Position numbers and translations under genes: made by a program. This document shows, one piece after another, positions 10,458 to 22,300 of a stretch of DNA of 64,000 nt. Under the pieces are notes generated by a model that saw nothing but the letters and a program-made list of their open reading frames with translations, was not told the origin of the DNA and searched no databases. How positions within the stretch are numbered: the stretch's first letter is position 1; the number at the start of each line of letters is the position of its first letter. The stretch lies in contig CAMZMU010000075.1 of the NCBI GenBank assembly GCA_947311845.1, forward strand, positions 20,279,670 to 20,343,669, read 5' to 3'. This DNA comes from Poa pratensis (Eukaryota > Streptophyta > Magnoliopsida > Poales > Poaceae).

Positions 10458-11624
10458 GTACTTTACTTTGCCTTGAAGAAGATTTTACTTCCATACAATA
10501 CTTTATTTAAAATTTGTTGTGATATATTTGTGTACGTAACTACAAGAGAAAGGAACTATTTTATTTTTTCCTCGAACACCTGTCAAAACACTCCTCGTTT
10601 TTATTAGAAGCACGCCAAGATGGCGCATAAGTTTACAGAGGAAAACCATCCGAACCTAAAAGAACCAAAAGCCTGGGCTAGTCGACACTAAAAGCTATGA
10701 ACAAAAAATAGAGAAGAAAACAAATACTGAGGCAAAACCCTACTTAGCTTCTACCACGGACTTGTGGTGGTATACCGATTATTTCTACCACAGAAAAAAA
10801 ATAGAGAAGAAATGATTATTTCTACAAGAGATAAGTTCTACTTCTACAGACTCTTGTGGTGCTATACCATGGTTCGCATTACCACAATATTGTGTGAAAT
10901 TCCGAAATTTCTTGGTAGCATGGGAAAAATGTGTATCTGTAAACTTTCGGTTTTGAACTTGATTGACAAATTGATTTAAAAAAGAGTGTTGAGGAAGCAT
11001 GGGAAAAATTCAGAACTTTCTGTTACGGCTGGCCCTACCTGAGCTCATATCCACTTTACTGTATTACATTGTTTCTTCTATTTTTTCCACGGGAGTAGTT
11101 GTTTGTATAGCAAAAAAGATATGTTTTACGACACATTTTGAACAACATTTTTTAGCAAAAAAATAACAGATTGTTGATTTTCATTAATGAAGAAGAAAAG
11201 GTTCAAATCTGGTCAGCTACGAAAAAAGGAAACACAGAAATGTTACAATGATTGCGCTTAGGACCCACTACTTGCACAGGCGCCCACCATCTATGTGATG
11301 CCCGTGTACAGAGTAGCCGGTGGATTCTGGTAAAACTTGCCTTGCTCCAGCATCTCGCTTCATCTCAAATTCTTCCAAAGACCTTCTGGACGGAACTCAT
11401 CTTCCCGGCAAAGATAAGCTCATTGCCCTCGATCCACACAAGCCACTGGGAAAACAGCTTAGCGTTGGGCTCGTCCTTGGGGGACATTGTGAAAAATAAT
11501 ATTCTTCTGCCACTAGAGGGAATACCTAATTTGACATGTATTACTCTTTAATAAAGTGAATTATTGTTTAACTTTTTTGTTTGGAAACTAACATTTGCTT
11601 AACATAAATGTTCGACCTACGCAG
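10458..11624. other. Second intron of the ankyrin gene, with retroposon-like debris
   Basis: This 1.17-kb intron contains pieces at ~10590-10740 and ~11180-11420 that read like reversed 3' regions of LINE-type retroposons (T-rich start followed by non-coding GC-poor sequence). No intact element is present. Confidence 0.4.
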
Positions 11625-12116
11625 AGATGTCGGATGTTCTGTTGAGCTGGAACAAGGAACTTGCAAAGAAGAAATGCCATAAAGGCAATACTCCTCTCCA
11701 TGTCAGTCTTTTTAGGGGGGCCGTATATATGATACCAATATTACTGGAAGCGAATCTATCTGCAGTTTACCAGCCAAAAAAAATTGGATCCTTTCCTATT
11801 CACATCGCTGCCTCGAAATACCGGCTCAAGGCAGTCATTAGTTTGCTTAAAAGATGCCCAGAATGCGTCAACTTGTGTGATACCATGGGGAGGACATTTC
11901 TTCATGTTGCTGTGGCAAATAAACGTTATAACGTAGTCTCATATGCTTGCAAGACACCTTCGGTAGCATCAATTTTGAATACACAGGACAACGATGGGAA
12001 CACCGCACTTCATCTAGCTGTCCAGCTTGGGGATCTGAGAATTGTTTGTTCACTCTTGAGGGAACAACAAGTGCAACTTAACATACCAAATAATACTGGA
12101 CGAACTCCCCGACATC

Positions 12117-13330
12117 TTTTTTTTTTTTGAGGACAAGGTGGTCGTACCACCGCTCGATTAGATAGAAAGAATTGACCCAGTTTATAAGGAAAACCGGGTC
12201 CAAAAACCATACAAGCTGTACAAAAGAACACACAGACGAAGCGACCCGTCGCCCACACGACACAAGCCGGACAAACGCCACAAACACACACCACCCGCTC
12301 CGGAGCCGCCGCTCCGGCATAGCAACCAGATCGACCTCCGCATTGCCCGAAAGCGATCCAGTCATGGTCGACGAACCCTCTGCCCACGCAGTCTCTATCC
12401 AGGTTGCCACCAAAACCACCATGTTCCGGGGCCGCCGCCCCGGTATAGCAACCAGATCGACCTTCGCGTTGCCCGAAGGTGATCCAGCCAGGTCGACGAA
12501 CTCTCTGCCCACGCAGTCTTCATCCAGGTCGCCACCCAGTCCCCCGCTAGACAACGGCTCTGCCTCATAGAACCGTCGTAGCGTGGGAGACCGAGGCCGC
12601 CGCCTCGGCGTCCACCACCATCTGGGGCCGCCGCCCCGACGTCCACCACCCACGACCACACGCCCATTTTGCACATCCGCCGCGAAACCGTCGCACCGCG
12701 CTGGCCTAAGAGCTCCAAAGCGGCGCCTCCAACAAGGTAGTGACGAGATCGTCACCGCCGCCCGCTCCCGAAGAGCATAGATTTTCACCCGGAGCTCTTG
12801 GAACCACACGCGTTAGTCGAGGTCGAAAAGCTCCACAACGACGCGATCAAGAAGGAGAACGACACCCGAGGGCGCCGCCGTCGTCGGCACCGACCGAAGT
12901 CCGTGCGAGCTTTCGCCCGGAGTTCAACCCGACCGCAAAGCTTCGGGAGCCACAGGATGGCATCCTGGCCATGTCGTCAGCCACCTAGCTCCATGGCACG
13001 CTGCTGCCGCCGCGGCACCACCCTCCACGGCAGCCGCCATGCCCGCTGCGCCTAACGCAGCAGCTGTTCCGGGGCCGCCGCCCCGGCTTCCTCCTCCCCG
13101 TGAGCTTGCCGTGGCCGGGAGAGGGTGGAAGATCCCGACCTCCCCAACCAGCAGCCCGCCCTTCTAGCCTCTCCGCCAGCCACACCTGCCTCCGCGCCAT
13201 CCTCAGCCTCCTGCCCACTCGCCGGAACCTTCCGAGGTGCAGTCTCCTCACCAAGGGCAAAAACCGCCACGGGACCTCTGCCTCCGCCTCACCTCCGGCG
13301 CCCCTGCCTCCACTGCACCTCCGGCGCAGG
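12117..13330 (-). mobile_element. Reverse-oriented retroposon in exon 3 of the ankyrin gene
   Basis: The insert opens with T12 at 12117-12128, the complement of a poly(A) tail, directly after ankyrin codons. It continues as ~1.2 kb of GC-rich DNA with an imperfect ~125-bp internal repeat (12300-12420 and 12425-12545) until ankyrin coding resumes at ~13331. No coding region is recognised and no clear target-site duplication is visible, so the right edge is approximate. The structure fits a LINE-mobilised non-autonomous retroposon or a 5'-truncated LINE end. Confidence 0.65.
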
Positions 13331-13885
13331 ATTCCACATGGTTTATTCTTTGATTGGGTAATGTACAGCTGCTTTCTGTTTTCTGTTTCATGCTACTGTG
13401 CTTACCATGGTTGTATTTTACAAATCGTTTCTTCTGCTTCTATTTCTTCTCTTTGTGCAGAACCCACAAATTATAATATATCAGTCACTTTGTTATGCTG
13501 GCGCCAGACCTAGTTGCTATGGAGCCAGCTTCCTAGACGAACGTCCTAGATCCCTAGACAACGACAGGGAGTCTGATAAAATGAAGGATTCAACGCAAAC
13601 TCTTGGTATTGGTTCAGTGCTTATTGCGACGGTGGCGTTCGGTACAACTTTCGCTCTTCCAGGTGGTTACCGAGCCGATGACCACCCCAATGGTGGCACA
13701 CCAACGCTGGCTGGAAGGTATGCCTTTGATGCGTTCATCATGGCCACCACACTAGCATTCGTTTGTGCCTCTGTAGCTACTACCGGTCTAATGTTCTCTG
13801 GCATGGCAATGGTAGATCTGGCAGTCCGTCAAAAGCACTTCCGGTTATCTGTAGGCTTCGCGGCCAGTTCTGTCACAAGCTTAGG

Positions 13886-13896
13886 AGCTTCTTTTG
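13886..13896. repeat. Left target-site duplication of the second retroposon
   Basis: The 11 bases agcttcttttg recur at 14843-14853 and flank the insertion. Confidence 0.95.
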
Positions 13897-14842
13897 TTTT
13901 TTTTTGAAACAAGGCAAAAGCTTTGCCTTTTATATTGATAAAGAAGGAGCAAACAGTGGAGGCCAAGGCCCAAATAAAAAGAAGATACAAAACCGGCCGA
14001 AGCAAAATTCAGCCAGTTCAAACTTCTACTCGGCCGTCAACACGGTCCAGAACGCTGGACAGGGCAGCAGGGTGACGTAGGCCTCCTACTCAGCTGCAGG
14101 CGTGAACTCCACACCACCTGGGCCAGCCAGGCCTATGAGGGCGTCGTCAACGGCGGCAAGGCTCGGTATTTTGAGCTTGAGAAAGACATTGAGCGCCTGC
14201 ATAGACGAGGCAGTCATCTGCGTCTTGAAGCTACCCTCAAATAGCTTGCGAGCCTCCACGAACGGGACATCGTCCGCAACCTGAATTCCCATCTTTTTGT
14301 TCAGCACGTGGGTTACTTTATCCATGGTGTGCATCCTCGGTTTGTCTCCCAGCCGAGCACTGTGGCGAATTTCCGGCGTCGACCTCTCACCACGGGCCAA
14401 GACCGGTGTCTGAGGTGCAGGACAAGGAAGCAGGGGCACATCCGGCATGGTGAAGAGGTCTTGGACTGAGCTCAGCAACGGGGTCACGACGTCTCCGACC
14501 GCGCCCACCCCTCCCGCCCCGCCAAGGGCCGACGAGGGAGCTAGGAGATCACCCAACAAGGTAGCTTCAGCGTCCTCTTCTGAACCGGCATCCCGCGACG
14601 GCTCCGAGTCATCATCCTCGTCAAAATCAGCATCCCGCGATGGCTCCGAGTCTTCACCGACGATAGTGAGCTCGACGGCGACGGCGTCCTCAACGAAAAG
14701 CTGCGTCGGCGCCACCCCGAAGCTCAAGGACTGCCGCAGCCCAACAGGACTTGGAGTGGCGTCAATACCATCTAGCTCAGAGCTGCCCGCCGGCGATGGA
14801 CAAGGCGACGTGATCTCGTGGCAGGGCTCAGACCCACCATTC
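13897..14842 (-). mobile_element. Reverse-oriented non-LTR retroposon in the last exon of the ankyrin gene
   Basis: The 946-bp insert starts with a T run (complement of poly(A)), is followed by a reversed LINE-like 3' end, and is bounded by perfect 11-bp target repeats (13886-13896 and 14843-14853). Its coding strand is minus. Confidence 0.9.
14086..14842 (-). pseudogene. 5'-truncated ORF of the retroposon, function unknown
   Basis: An open frame of ~250 codons enters from the truncated 5' end of the insert and stops at 14086. The middle is acidic with repeated SEPSRDA units. The last ~90 residues form a denser block beginning RHSARLGDKPRMHT and containing VLNKKMGIQ. Similar 'R.SARL...KAQ.VL.KK.GI' blocks are, from memory, found at the end of gag-like retroelement proteins in cereals, but I cannot confirm the family. 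It has no start codon of its own inside the insert. Confidence 0.5.
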
Positions 14843-15116
14843 AGCTTCTTTTGCACTGGGCCTTTATATGGTGCTTGCGCCTGTTGCTCCTAGCACGGCT
14901 ATTGCTATTCTTGTTGTCACTTTTGGTGCCATGGTCATCCGAATCATGGAACCTTTGGAAACCATGAAGGTTATAAGAGCACTGCGTCTTAGATTGGGCA
15001 AAGGGATTTGGAGGATTGCACTACAACTAGTCGTTAGGTTATTTTTTTATGCATTTTGGCCCTTAATAATAATATTCGGCTGGCCAGCATTTTCCGCAAA
15101 ATATCGCCACAACTGA

Positions 15117-16097
15117 CATGGCAGAGGTGGGGGATGGATGATCAACTACGCAGGTGTTTTGGTGCTTTGCACGAGAGGTTTCAGAGTTGCCATATTTTCG
15201 GCATGTTCAGCATATTTTGTTGTAATTGTATTAATTGATATGAATTAAGCATGCATTGTATTTCTGTCTCCTGTTACAATTCCCATATGCAATTATGCAA
15301 ACACCTCTCTTCTGTGGTTTAACCACCTCTCGCCAATTTTCTGGCGAATTGGCCGCCTGGATTAGTCTCTGAACATTGCCTGTGTAGATGAGAGACAGCC
15401 CACCCGAGCTGTTTATGTTGGGTATATACGTGTGAGCTCTGAAGTAAATACTTGCGATTTGCGTTGGCTGTCAGAATGGAGCATATAGTTGGTAACCTGC
15501 TTAGCTTATTGTGGCTACAACTATACTGCCGCATCTGTAGCAAGCATGGTGAAAAGGTACTTATGACAGATATATATCCTAAGAGTATAAAGTGTGACAA
15601 ATAATATCCGTGTTAGTATACAGAGAGTGGGTTGTTGAGTCCGTGGAGATTACTCTGCAAACATGAACAGAAGTGCATCATCAATACAAGACTGATACAT
15701 TATACGAAGGTAAGAGTGGTGGAACAACTCTAGGCGACCGAATAAACTGTGAATTAGAGCTGAAAAGAAGTTGAAGCTTTACTTAGTTTTATAGGAGGAG
15801 CACAAGAAAGAAAACAAACAGCGAAATTTGACTGGCAATACAAGCACATCCAACAAAAAAAACTTCAATTGAAATTCCTTTCAATATCTTAGATTATTTG
15901 GTATTGAACCCCAATTCAAATCTCTGAGCTGAATATCGTCCAAACAGAGCGTAAGGGATGTCCAGTGAAAAGTGCATATGAGCTACTACCAGTGACACAT
16001 ACTTGTTTCCTATAGATTCAGGGATCTACAGCAAATTATGTTTTCGAAACAACACCATGGCAATTAAACATGTCCAGTCTCCTTTGTGTTTGTCTTG
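15117..16097. other. Intergenic
   Basis: No coding sequence is recognised. 15117-15300 is probably the 3' untranslated region of the ankyrin gene. Confidence 0.5.
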
Positions 16098-17546
16098 TCA
16101 TTTACGTACGTGCAGGTTAGTTGCACACAACTCACCGATCATCTCCTCCACTTCCTTCCAAGAGGATCCTCCCTCCGACACGGCCTCTTTCGCTAACACC
16201 GACAGTTTTGCAACGTCCTTCGCCGCTTCAGCTCCCGATTCCCCAAGCATCAACTCCCTTACCACCCTTGAGACCTCTTCACTTGTTACCAAACCCCGCA
16301 TTGTTCCATCACTCGGCTGAACTCGAACCGCAATCTTGAGTTCATCGACTACAAATTTGGCGTTTAAAGGTTGGTCTGCTTGCATAGGCCAAACCGCTAG
16401 CGGCACGCCGGCGGTGACACTCTCCAGCACCGAGTTCCACCCGGAGTGACTCATGAACCCTCGCACGCTCTCGTGCTGCAGGATTTCTTGTTGATCCACC
16501 CATTCTCTTACCACCAAGCCTCTTTTCTTGGTACGATCCTCGAACCCTGCACCGAGGTCAATGTTCCCGGGTCTCACGGCCCATATGAAGTCCATCTCGG
16601 CCCGCTCTAGCCCGTCTGCAACTTCCTTCAGCTGCACCTCGGGGATCGCGGCCAGCGTGCCGAGCGCGATGTACAGCACTGCATGGCCAGCTGCTGCCTT
16701 CTCGTCCAGCCACTCCATCCATGCTGGCAGGCCGTTGTCACACGGAGAGGTGGGCTGCGAGAGGCAGAGCGGTCCGACGGCCCAGGCCCTGGGCCCGCAG
16801 TGCTGGTTCCAGAACTCCATGTACGGGCTCTCTAGGCCATGGAAGGTGTTGATGATCAGTCCGCGGCTTTCCTCTATGGCCTTCCCCAGCTTGCCGTCCA
16901 GCTCCATCATCGGCGCGACTGAAGACGGTTCCCCGAAGGGCGCCATGATGTCCTCGAAGGTGAGCTTGATGTGGGGGAACTCCGGCACAGTGAACGTCGC
17001 CGGATTGCCATCGCCATCGAGGTCGCCTGGCCGCAGCACGGCGCAGGGGTCGTGGCGGATGCGCAGCTCCCGCATGACCTGCGCGAACGCCGACATGCCG
17101 AAGAACGATACCTTCGGGACGCCGAACCTGGCAGCGGACACGTTCGCCCAGTACAGGAACGCGTCGGCAACGAGGAGGCTCGCCGGCGGCGCCATGGCAG
17201 CGACGGACGCCTCGAGCTGTTGCTGGAGCAGCGACACGGCTCCGGCGAAGGCGACGAAGGATGCCATGGACGTGAGCCCCTCGGCGCTCTCCACGCCCGC
17301 CGGTACTCCCGGGACGTCGGCGGGGAAAGCAAGCTCGACGACGGCCGTGTCGTCGGCGCCGGACAGCCCCTCGCGCACGAAGGCGGCGTTGCCGGGGGTG
17401 GTGAAGAACGTGATGGTGGCGAGGCGGCGGCGGCGGAGGTGGTGGACGAGATGGATGAGCGGGATGGTGTGGCCCTTGGCCATGAACGGGAAGATTGCTA
17501 CGTGAGGGAGGACACGGGAGTCTACGGACAAGGCGGCAAGAGCCAT
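16098..17546 (-). CDS. UDP-glycosyltransferase, family 1 (UGT90A-like)
   Basis: An intact, intron-less 482-residue protein. It should transfer a sugar from UDP-sugar to a small acceptor (flavonoid, hormone or other specialised metabolite) in the cytosol. The N-terminal acceptor domain has the catalytic His at residue 15 (LPHVAIFPFMAKGH). The C-terminal PSPG box begins at W349 (WVDQQEILQHESVRGF) and continues with HSGWNSVLES, GVPLAVWP and a final ADQ; the last residue, Q, is the type usually linked to UDP-glucose. The WVDQ (rather than WVPQ) start and ADQP ending recall the UGT90A group. Length is normal. The start is the first ATG, followed by a short non-conserved leader. The acceptor cannot be read from sequence. 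The long plus-strand frame opposite is a shadow. Confidence 0.95.
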   Translation of the reverse strand: MALAALSVDSRVLPHVAIFPFMAKGHTIPLIHLVHHLRRRRLATITFFTTPGNAAFVREGLSGADDTAVVELAFPADVPGVPAGVESAEGLTSMASFVAFAGAVSLLQQQLEASVAAMAPPASLLVADAFLYWANVSAARFGVPKVSFFGMSAFAQVMRELRIRHDPCAVLRPGDLDGDGNPATFTVPEFPHIKLTFEDIMAPFGEPSSVAPMMELDGKLGKAIEESRGLIINTFHGLESPYMEFWNQHCGPRAWAVGPLCLSQPTSPCDNGLPAWMEWLDEKAAAGHAVLYIALGTLAAIPEVQLKEVADGLERAEMDFIWAVRPGNIDLGAGFEDRTKKRGLVVREWVDQQEILQHESVRGFMSHSGWNSVLESVTAGVPLAVWPMQADQPLNAKFVVDELKIAVRVQPSDGTMRGLVTSEEVSRVVRELMLGESGAEAAKDVAKLSVLAKEAVSEGGSSWKEVEEMIGELCATNLHVRK

Positions 17547-17890
17547 GGCAGTGGGGAGGGGAGTGTGCGCGCTAGCTAGTCAGGTTTTCTGTGTGCGAAT
17601 ATAGCAGCAAGCCAGCTGAATTTATTGCAAAGATTAACGTTCGTGAACAACTGGTCATTGTGCTCAATCATGAAGCTAAGTTAATTATTAGGAGCTGATT
17701 GGGAGGTTAGCCGTCACGTTATCGCTGCTAATTTGTAGCCACCTTTTTTTTTTACAACTTGTTGCCACCTTAAAGTTATCCAGAGTAGTCACAACAACTT
17801 TGAGCGATTGCGACATTTGTCTGACTTCCGAATTCTATATACTGTATAAGATAATGGCAGCGGAACTACATATATACTGATGTTACCAAC
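17547..17890. other. UGT upstream region
   Basis: This is the promoter side of the minus-strand UGT. A weak TATA-like ctatatt lies near 17600. Nothing else is recognised. Confidence 0.4.
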
Positions 17891-18023
17891 TACTCCCTCC
17901 GTATTTTTAAATATAAGATGGATCCAAATAAGTGAACATACACAGTAAACATGTCTAAATAGTAAATACATATGAATGTAGACGAAATCTAAAACATTTT
18001 TATATTAAGAAACGGAGTGAGTA
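17891..18023. mobile_element. Stowaway-type MITE
   Basis: A 133-bp element bounded by TA, starting tactccctccgt and ending with the degenerate complement acggagtgagta. These ends are the Stowaway (Tc1/mariner) inverted repeats. Confidence 0.85.
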
Positions 18024-19136
18024 ACACATAAATAGGGTAATACTCAGGGATGAAGCTGGCGGAGCATAAACTGCAAGCCCACCGAGCGAAAAAAAAAAGG
18101 TAGAGCAAGGCCGTAACATTTTAACTAAGATTGTAAACATGATGATTTAAACATGAATGGATAGAAAGCCATTGGGCCCTCAACCATTGGTCTATGCCTT
18201 AGAACCGGAGGCGCTATGTGTATTCACCTGTATTCGTACCAATACCCATGATTCTTGGCACAATTGTTTTATACATGTCGGCTTAGCTATTGCCTAGCCG
18301 GCCAGCCCATAGGAGGTTCGTTGTTCGCTTCGCGTTTGCAGACGTCTACAGACCCGGACGGCGTGACCCAGCGAGCAGAGCAGCACCACAGCAGCAGGCG
18401 TCCCCCTCTTCACCCTTGGATTCGTCCATTTCTACGGCCTCCATCGCCGCCCGTCGCCAGCGACAAGGAAAATTCCTTCCGCCCTTTGCTCTCCCTCTGC
18501 CACAGGATTGCTGCACACCTCTGCATTCTGATTATGCTTGTTGTTTGTGGTTGATGTACTACTCTGCTTGCTTGTTGTTGTTGTTGCCCATCTCTGTCGC
18601 CTGATGGCCTGATGAGATGTTGTTGTTGTGTTACTAGGTAGTGGGCCAACGAGAAATCGACGTGTCATCTGCGGGCAGTGGCATGGCAGCCTTCCAGTCT
18701 TCAGTTGGTGGAAGTCCATGCAACACACTAGCGTGCTGACGGTGAAGAGGCTAGGGCTAGGGCAGTATTTTGATCTCATCTCACACATCCAGGCGTATTG
18801 CTGTATTGCTCGCTGTAGTGCTGTTTTCTGAAATTGCCGAATCCCATATCACCGCGTCCATCTCGCCGTATTGGTGCTTCGTAGTTTTTTTCTAAATCAT
18901 TATTATGGTCTGATGCATTGAAAAATTGCTAGTGCTGTATTGTTCATATATCGCATTTAGAGCACATTTTTTGTACAATGAATACCTAGCCACTAGATCG
19001 TGGCGCCGCCACGGCACCTTAGTCTACACTTGGTCACCGAACAGCGAACAAGTAAGTGAAATTGCACGTGTGTTAATAAAAGCTCAAGCTCTCAAATGCA
19101 CTCACCGTGAGCCTTGATGCATCACCATCATGTGTC
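18024..19136. other. Intergenic with a moderately GC-rich patch at 18290-18560
   Basis: Short frames occur on both strands in the patch, but none has a recognisable domain. Nothing else is seen. Confidence 0.5.
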
Positions 19137-19142
19137 TTTTTT

Positions 19143-19386
19143 TAAATGAGGCAAAAGATATACTAATTTTGTTCATTAATAGAGAAGAAGGTTTTTAAAG
19201 GTTTTAAACAATATTGCCTAGGACACCCCTCCCCCCAGGAATTTTGCCTACTCTCCCGGGATTAAAGGCCCACAAACTTTGCCCTAGCCACCTCCAAGTT
19301 TTGGCCTCCTCTTTGATCTTGCGATGATGACATTGGGTAGAGTGGCATGATGATTGGAAGACCCTAGCGTTCCGTTCCTTTCAAAT
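19143..19386 (-). mobile_element. 3' end of a minus-strand LINE, split by the LTR element
   Basis: A T run (19138-19144 region) followed by a reversed non-coding tail reads as the poly(A) end of a LINE. The sequence resumes at 29097 after the LTR retrotransposon, where LINE ORF2 coding is recognisable. Confidence 0.6.
19382..19386. repeat. Left target-site duplication CAAAT of the LTR retrotransposon
   Basis: CAAAT is repeated at 29097-29101, immediately after the right LTR. Confidence 0.95.
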
Positions 19387-22300
19387 TGTAACAGCCCGAA
19401 GTTTGAGAACCTAAAAACCCGAATAAAATTTCCACTTTTTGTGTTCCTTGCATCATGGCATTCATGCATCATGTTGTTGCTAGGGAATTGTGTTGGGCTA
19501 GGAATTGTTGTGGTTTGGTACCACCTAAAAATAAAATGCCAAACTTGCTCTAACAAATTTCAAATTAATGAAGGCACTCCAACTTGCAAAACAAAATACT
19601 TGACATCTTATAATTGTCAAGGAAGTTTCAAGAGCTCCAAAATAATATTTTGCACTTGCTCCAAATGGTTAAAGGAGCAACATTTCTAAATTAGCAAAAT
19701 GCCCTAAACCAACCTTGCTAAACAAAAGTAGTACAAAACTTTTTATTTTGGGAAACCAAAATTTATGGAGCTTCTACAGACTAAGGGGAGCCTCCCCAAA
19801 ATTTGCCATATTTTTCTAAAATTGTTTAGTGCCTCAATTAAATCAAGAAAGGTGCTACTGATTTTCTTTTAAAAGGGAAAAGGACCTATCGGTGATGAAC
19901 AAGTTTTATCAGGGGGTTTTCCACAAATTTTTCATCTCCTTCCTGTAGCTCACCGGGGCCACGGCATGGCGCCAGTGGCCACCGAGCTAGCCGTGCCCCC
20001 ACGCCCTCCTGCGGCTCGAGTGGTTAGGAGAGCACCACGAGCTGCTCTGCTCACTCCACCCCTCTCTTATCCTCTCCACCTGCCCCTCCCCTCTCCATTT
20101 CTTCTCCCCACGAGCTCACTACCGAGCTCGCCGTCGCCGCCGCATCGCCGTCGATTGGGAGCTCCCTGAGCCAAACCGAGACCGCCGTGAGCTCCGCCGT
20201 GCCGTGCTCTTCCTCCACGCCACAGGAATCGAGCTGGGGCGACCGACATTGCCGTCGCCGACCCCTACTTCGCCGCGGCCGTACGAGCACCGCCGAGAAC
20301 GATACGTCGCCGTCGTACCATCTCCGACCACGCCGAGCACATCCCCGAGACGAGGGTGAGCCTGCCGTCCCTCTGGGCCTCCTCTCCCTCCCTCTCTCGC
20401 CGTACTTCGCCGCATCCCATGGTTGCGTCCCCGTCGGATTTTCCGAGTTGGGTCGAAGCCGGAATGTCCGGTTGTTTCCAGTACGTCGAAGCACCACATT
20501 ATTTTTTCCTCCGTCGGATTTTCCGATTCTAAACTAACCGGATTATCCGAATAACCCCAGTACGCAGAAATGCATTGTTTCTCAGCCCCTCGGATATTCC
20601 GAGTCCAACCAAATCGGAAATTCCGAAAATTGTTCAGCACCAATTTGAATTCCTTTTTCACCTATTTCTTCCGAAGTTGTATACATAATTCGGTTGTTGC
20701 TTAATATAACTTATAACCAGGGCATGTTTAATAGAGGGAGTTATAAATGTAACAACTTTTATTTGGGCAGGATTGAATGAATTTCCTTCTCGGTTTAAAT
20801 GAATTACTACAAATGGCAGAAATGAAATGTGACATTGGAAATTCATACTTCACCCAGATTAATTCCACAAATTATGTTGAATGGCTAAAAATGTTCAGAG
20901 GAACATCTGCCATCTATTTTCAAGTATTGCCAACCAATAATGAACTTTGGTAATATTAATAAGTTGCACTTCCCTAAAATGACAGATTCAAATAGCAATT
21001 TGAAATACTCACCAAATATTCATATTTGCTCCGAAAATTGCAAACAACATATCACAATGTTCAGCAAATTAAAGACTAACTGAAAACATCATTCTCATGC
21101 ATGTACAATCATTTTTGTGGTACTGGTCCTGACTAGAACAACATGTTGGACATTAAGATAAATATGGGTGGTTAACCGAATAACTTCTAATTATACTTCG
21201 GGACCCCATTTAACTTGATGATCATGTCTAGGATCCCCTAGTTGCATTAAAATGTCATATCATCATTTTTGTATGCATTGCACAACTGCCATGTGTTGAT
21301 TGTTGTTTTTGCTTTCCGGTGTTGTTTGCTCTCCGGCAGATCACGAATTCGGAGTTGAGCATCGTTACTCCGCCGAGCAGTTTGACTACTCCGCTCAACA
21401 AGGCAAGCGTAATCCCCCCTCTGAGCATGTCTTATCCTATATTTCCGCAAATATTTTCTCCACTATAATATTGCATGTGGTTCCAAATGTCAATTTTATT
21501 GGATTAGAGTATCCTATAGTTGCATTAAGATTTCGATGCCAGTACCTGTTTCCCTCCTATTATCCATAGGATTGTATTGTTGGCCGAGATACTTACTATG
21601 GTATGTTGATGCTTAGCCATGCTTAGTTAATTGCATAGCTATACGATGGATGGTTCATGTTGGAAACAGGTGATGAGATGAGAATGATGGTGGAGAAATT
21701 GTGGTGACGGATAATAAAATGCTTAAAGGTGGGGATGAGAGGCCACTGTGGTTGTGGTGCTTTGTCTCGTTCTCGCCGCCTAGGTGCGAGTTCTATACCT
21801 CTTGAACCAAGACTGAGCGTGCAACCATGCGTGAGGCCTATGCAATTGCAGGAACCCTCATAGACTAAATAACTCGGGCAGGACTAGCCAGGGTCCTCTA
21901 GTTCGGGCTTCCATTTGCGCGTGTGTGATGATGGTGGGATGAACTGAGATGAGGATGGTGGTATTTAGGAAAATGAGTGGCCACGGGGCAGTGTGTTGCA
22001 TCGCTGCTCCATCCTCACTGATGATCCTGGGTTAGTCCTTAACGAGGGAGAAGTCGACACCGCTCCCACCCAGCCGGCTTTCCAAGGAAGAGAGCTAATT
22101 GTACAGGTAATGGGCCGGACGGTACGCGTGACAAATATTGTACACCCCTGCAGGGTAAATCTTTTCGAAAAGCCGTGTCCGCGGTTATGACGAACTTGGG
22201 AAGTGAAGGTAAGATCATAGAATAACTTTAACGGAATGATTAAAAACTAGGTACTAGAGGTACCACTCAAGATTGAAAGGTGAGCTTCCTCGAGGGTGAT

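Larger units (their letters stand above)
9403..15116 (+). pseudogene. Ankyrin-repeat PGG-domain membrane protein gene, broken by two retroposons
   Basis: The exons are 9403-9793, 10002-10457, 11625-12116 plus ~13331-13357, and 13461-13896 plus 14854-15116, all with GT-AG borders. The protein has several ankyrin repeats (motifs GDTPLHCAARTG, GETSLHDAIRG, GNTALHLAVQLG), then the PGG domain with its ALPGGYR motif and about four membrane helices, ending YRHN. This is the ACD6/ITN1-like family of plant membrane proteins linked to defence and salt responses. Removing 13897-14842 plus one target repeat restores the last exon exactly (699 bases, in phase), with SLGASF running into ALGLYMV. The insertion at 12117 lies inside exon 3 and seems to have removed about four codons. 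No other lesion is seen, so inactivation is probably recent. It parallels the minus-strand gene at 30435-33025, which lacks its first intron. Confidence 0.85.

Noticed and set aside
16528..17579. Long plus-strand frames opposite the UGT
   Set aside because: Antisense shadows of a GC-rich single-exon gene.
19966..20497. Stand-alone genes in the GC-rich part of the LTR
   Set aside because: The same frames recur at 26438-27067 in the other LTR, so they belong to the retrotransposon; at most an LTR-encoded exon.
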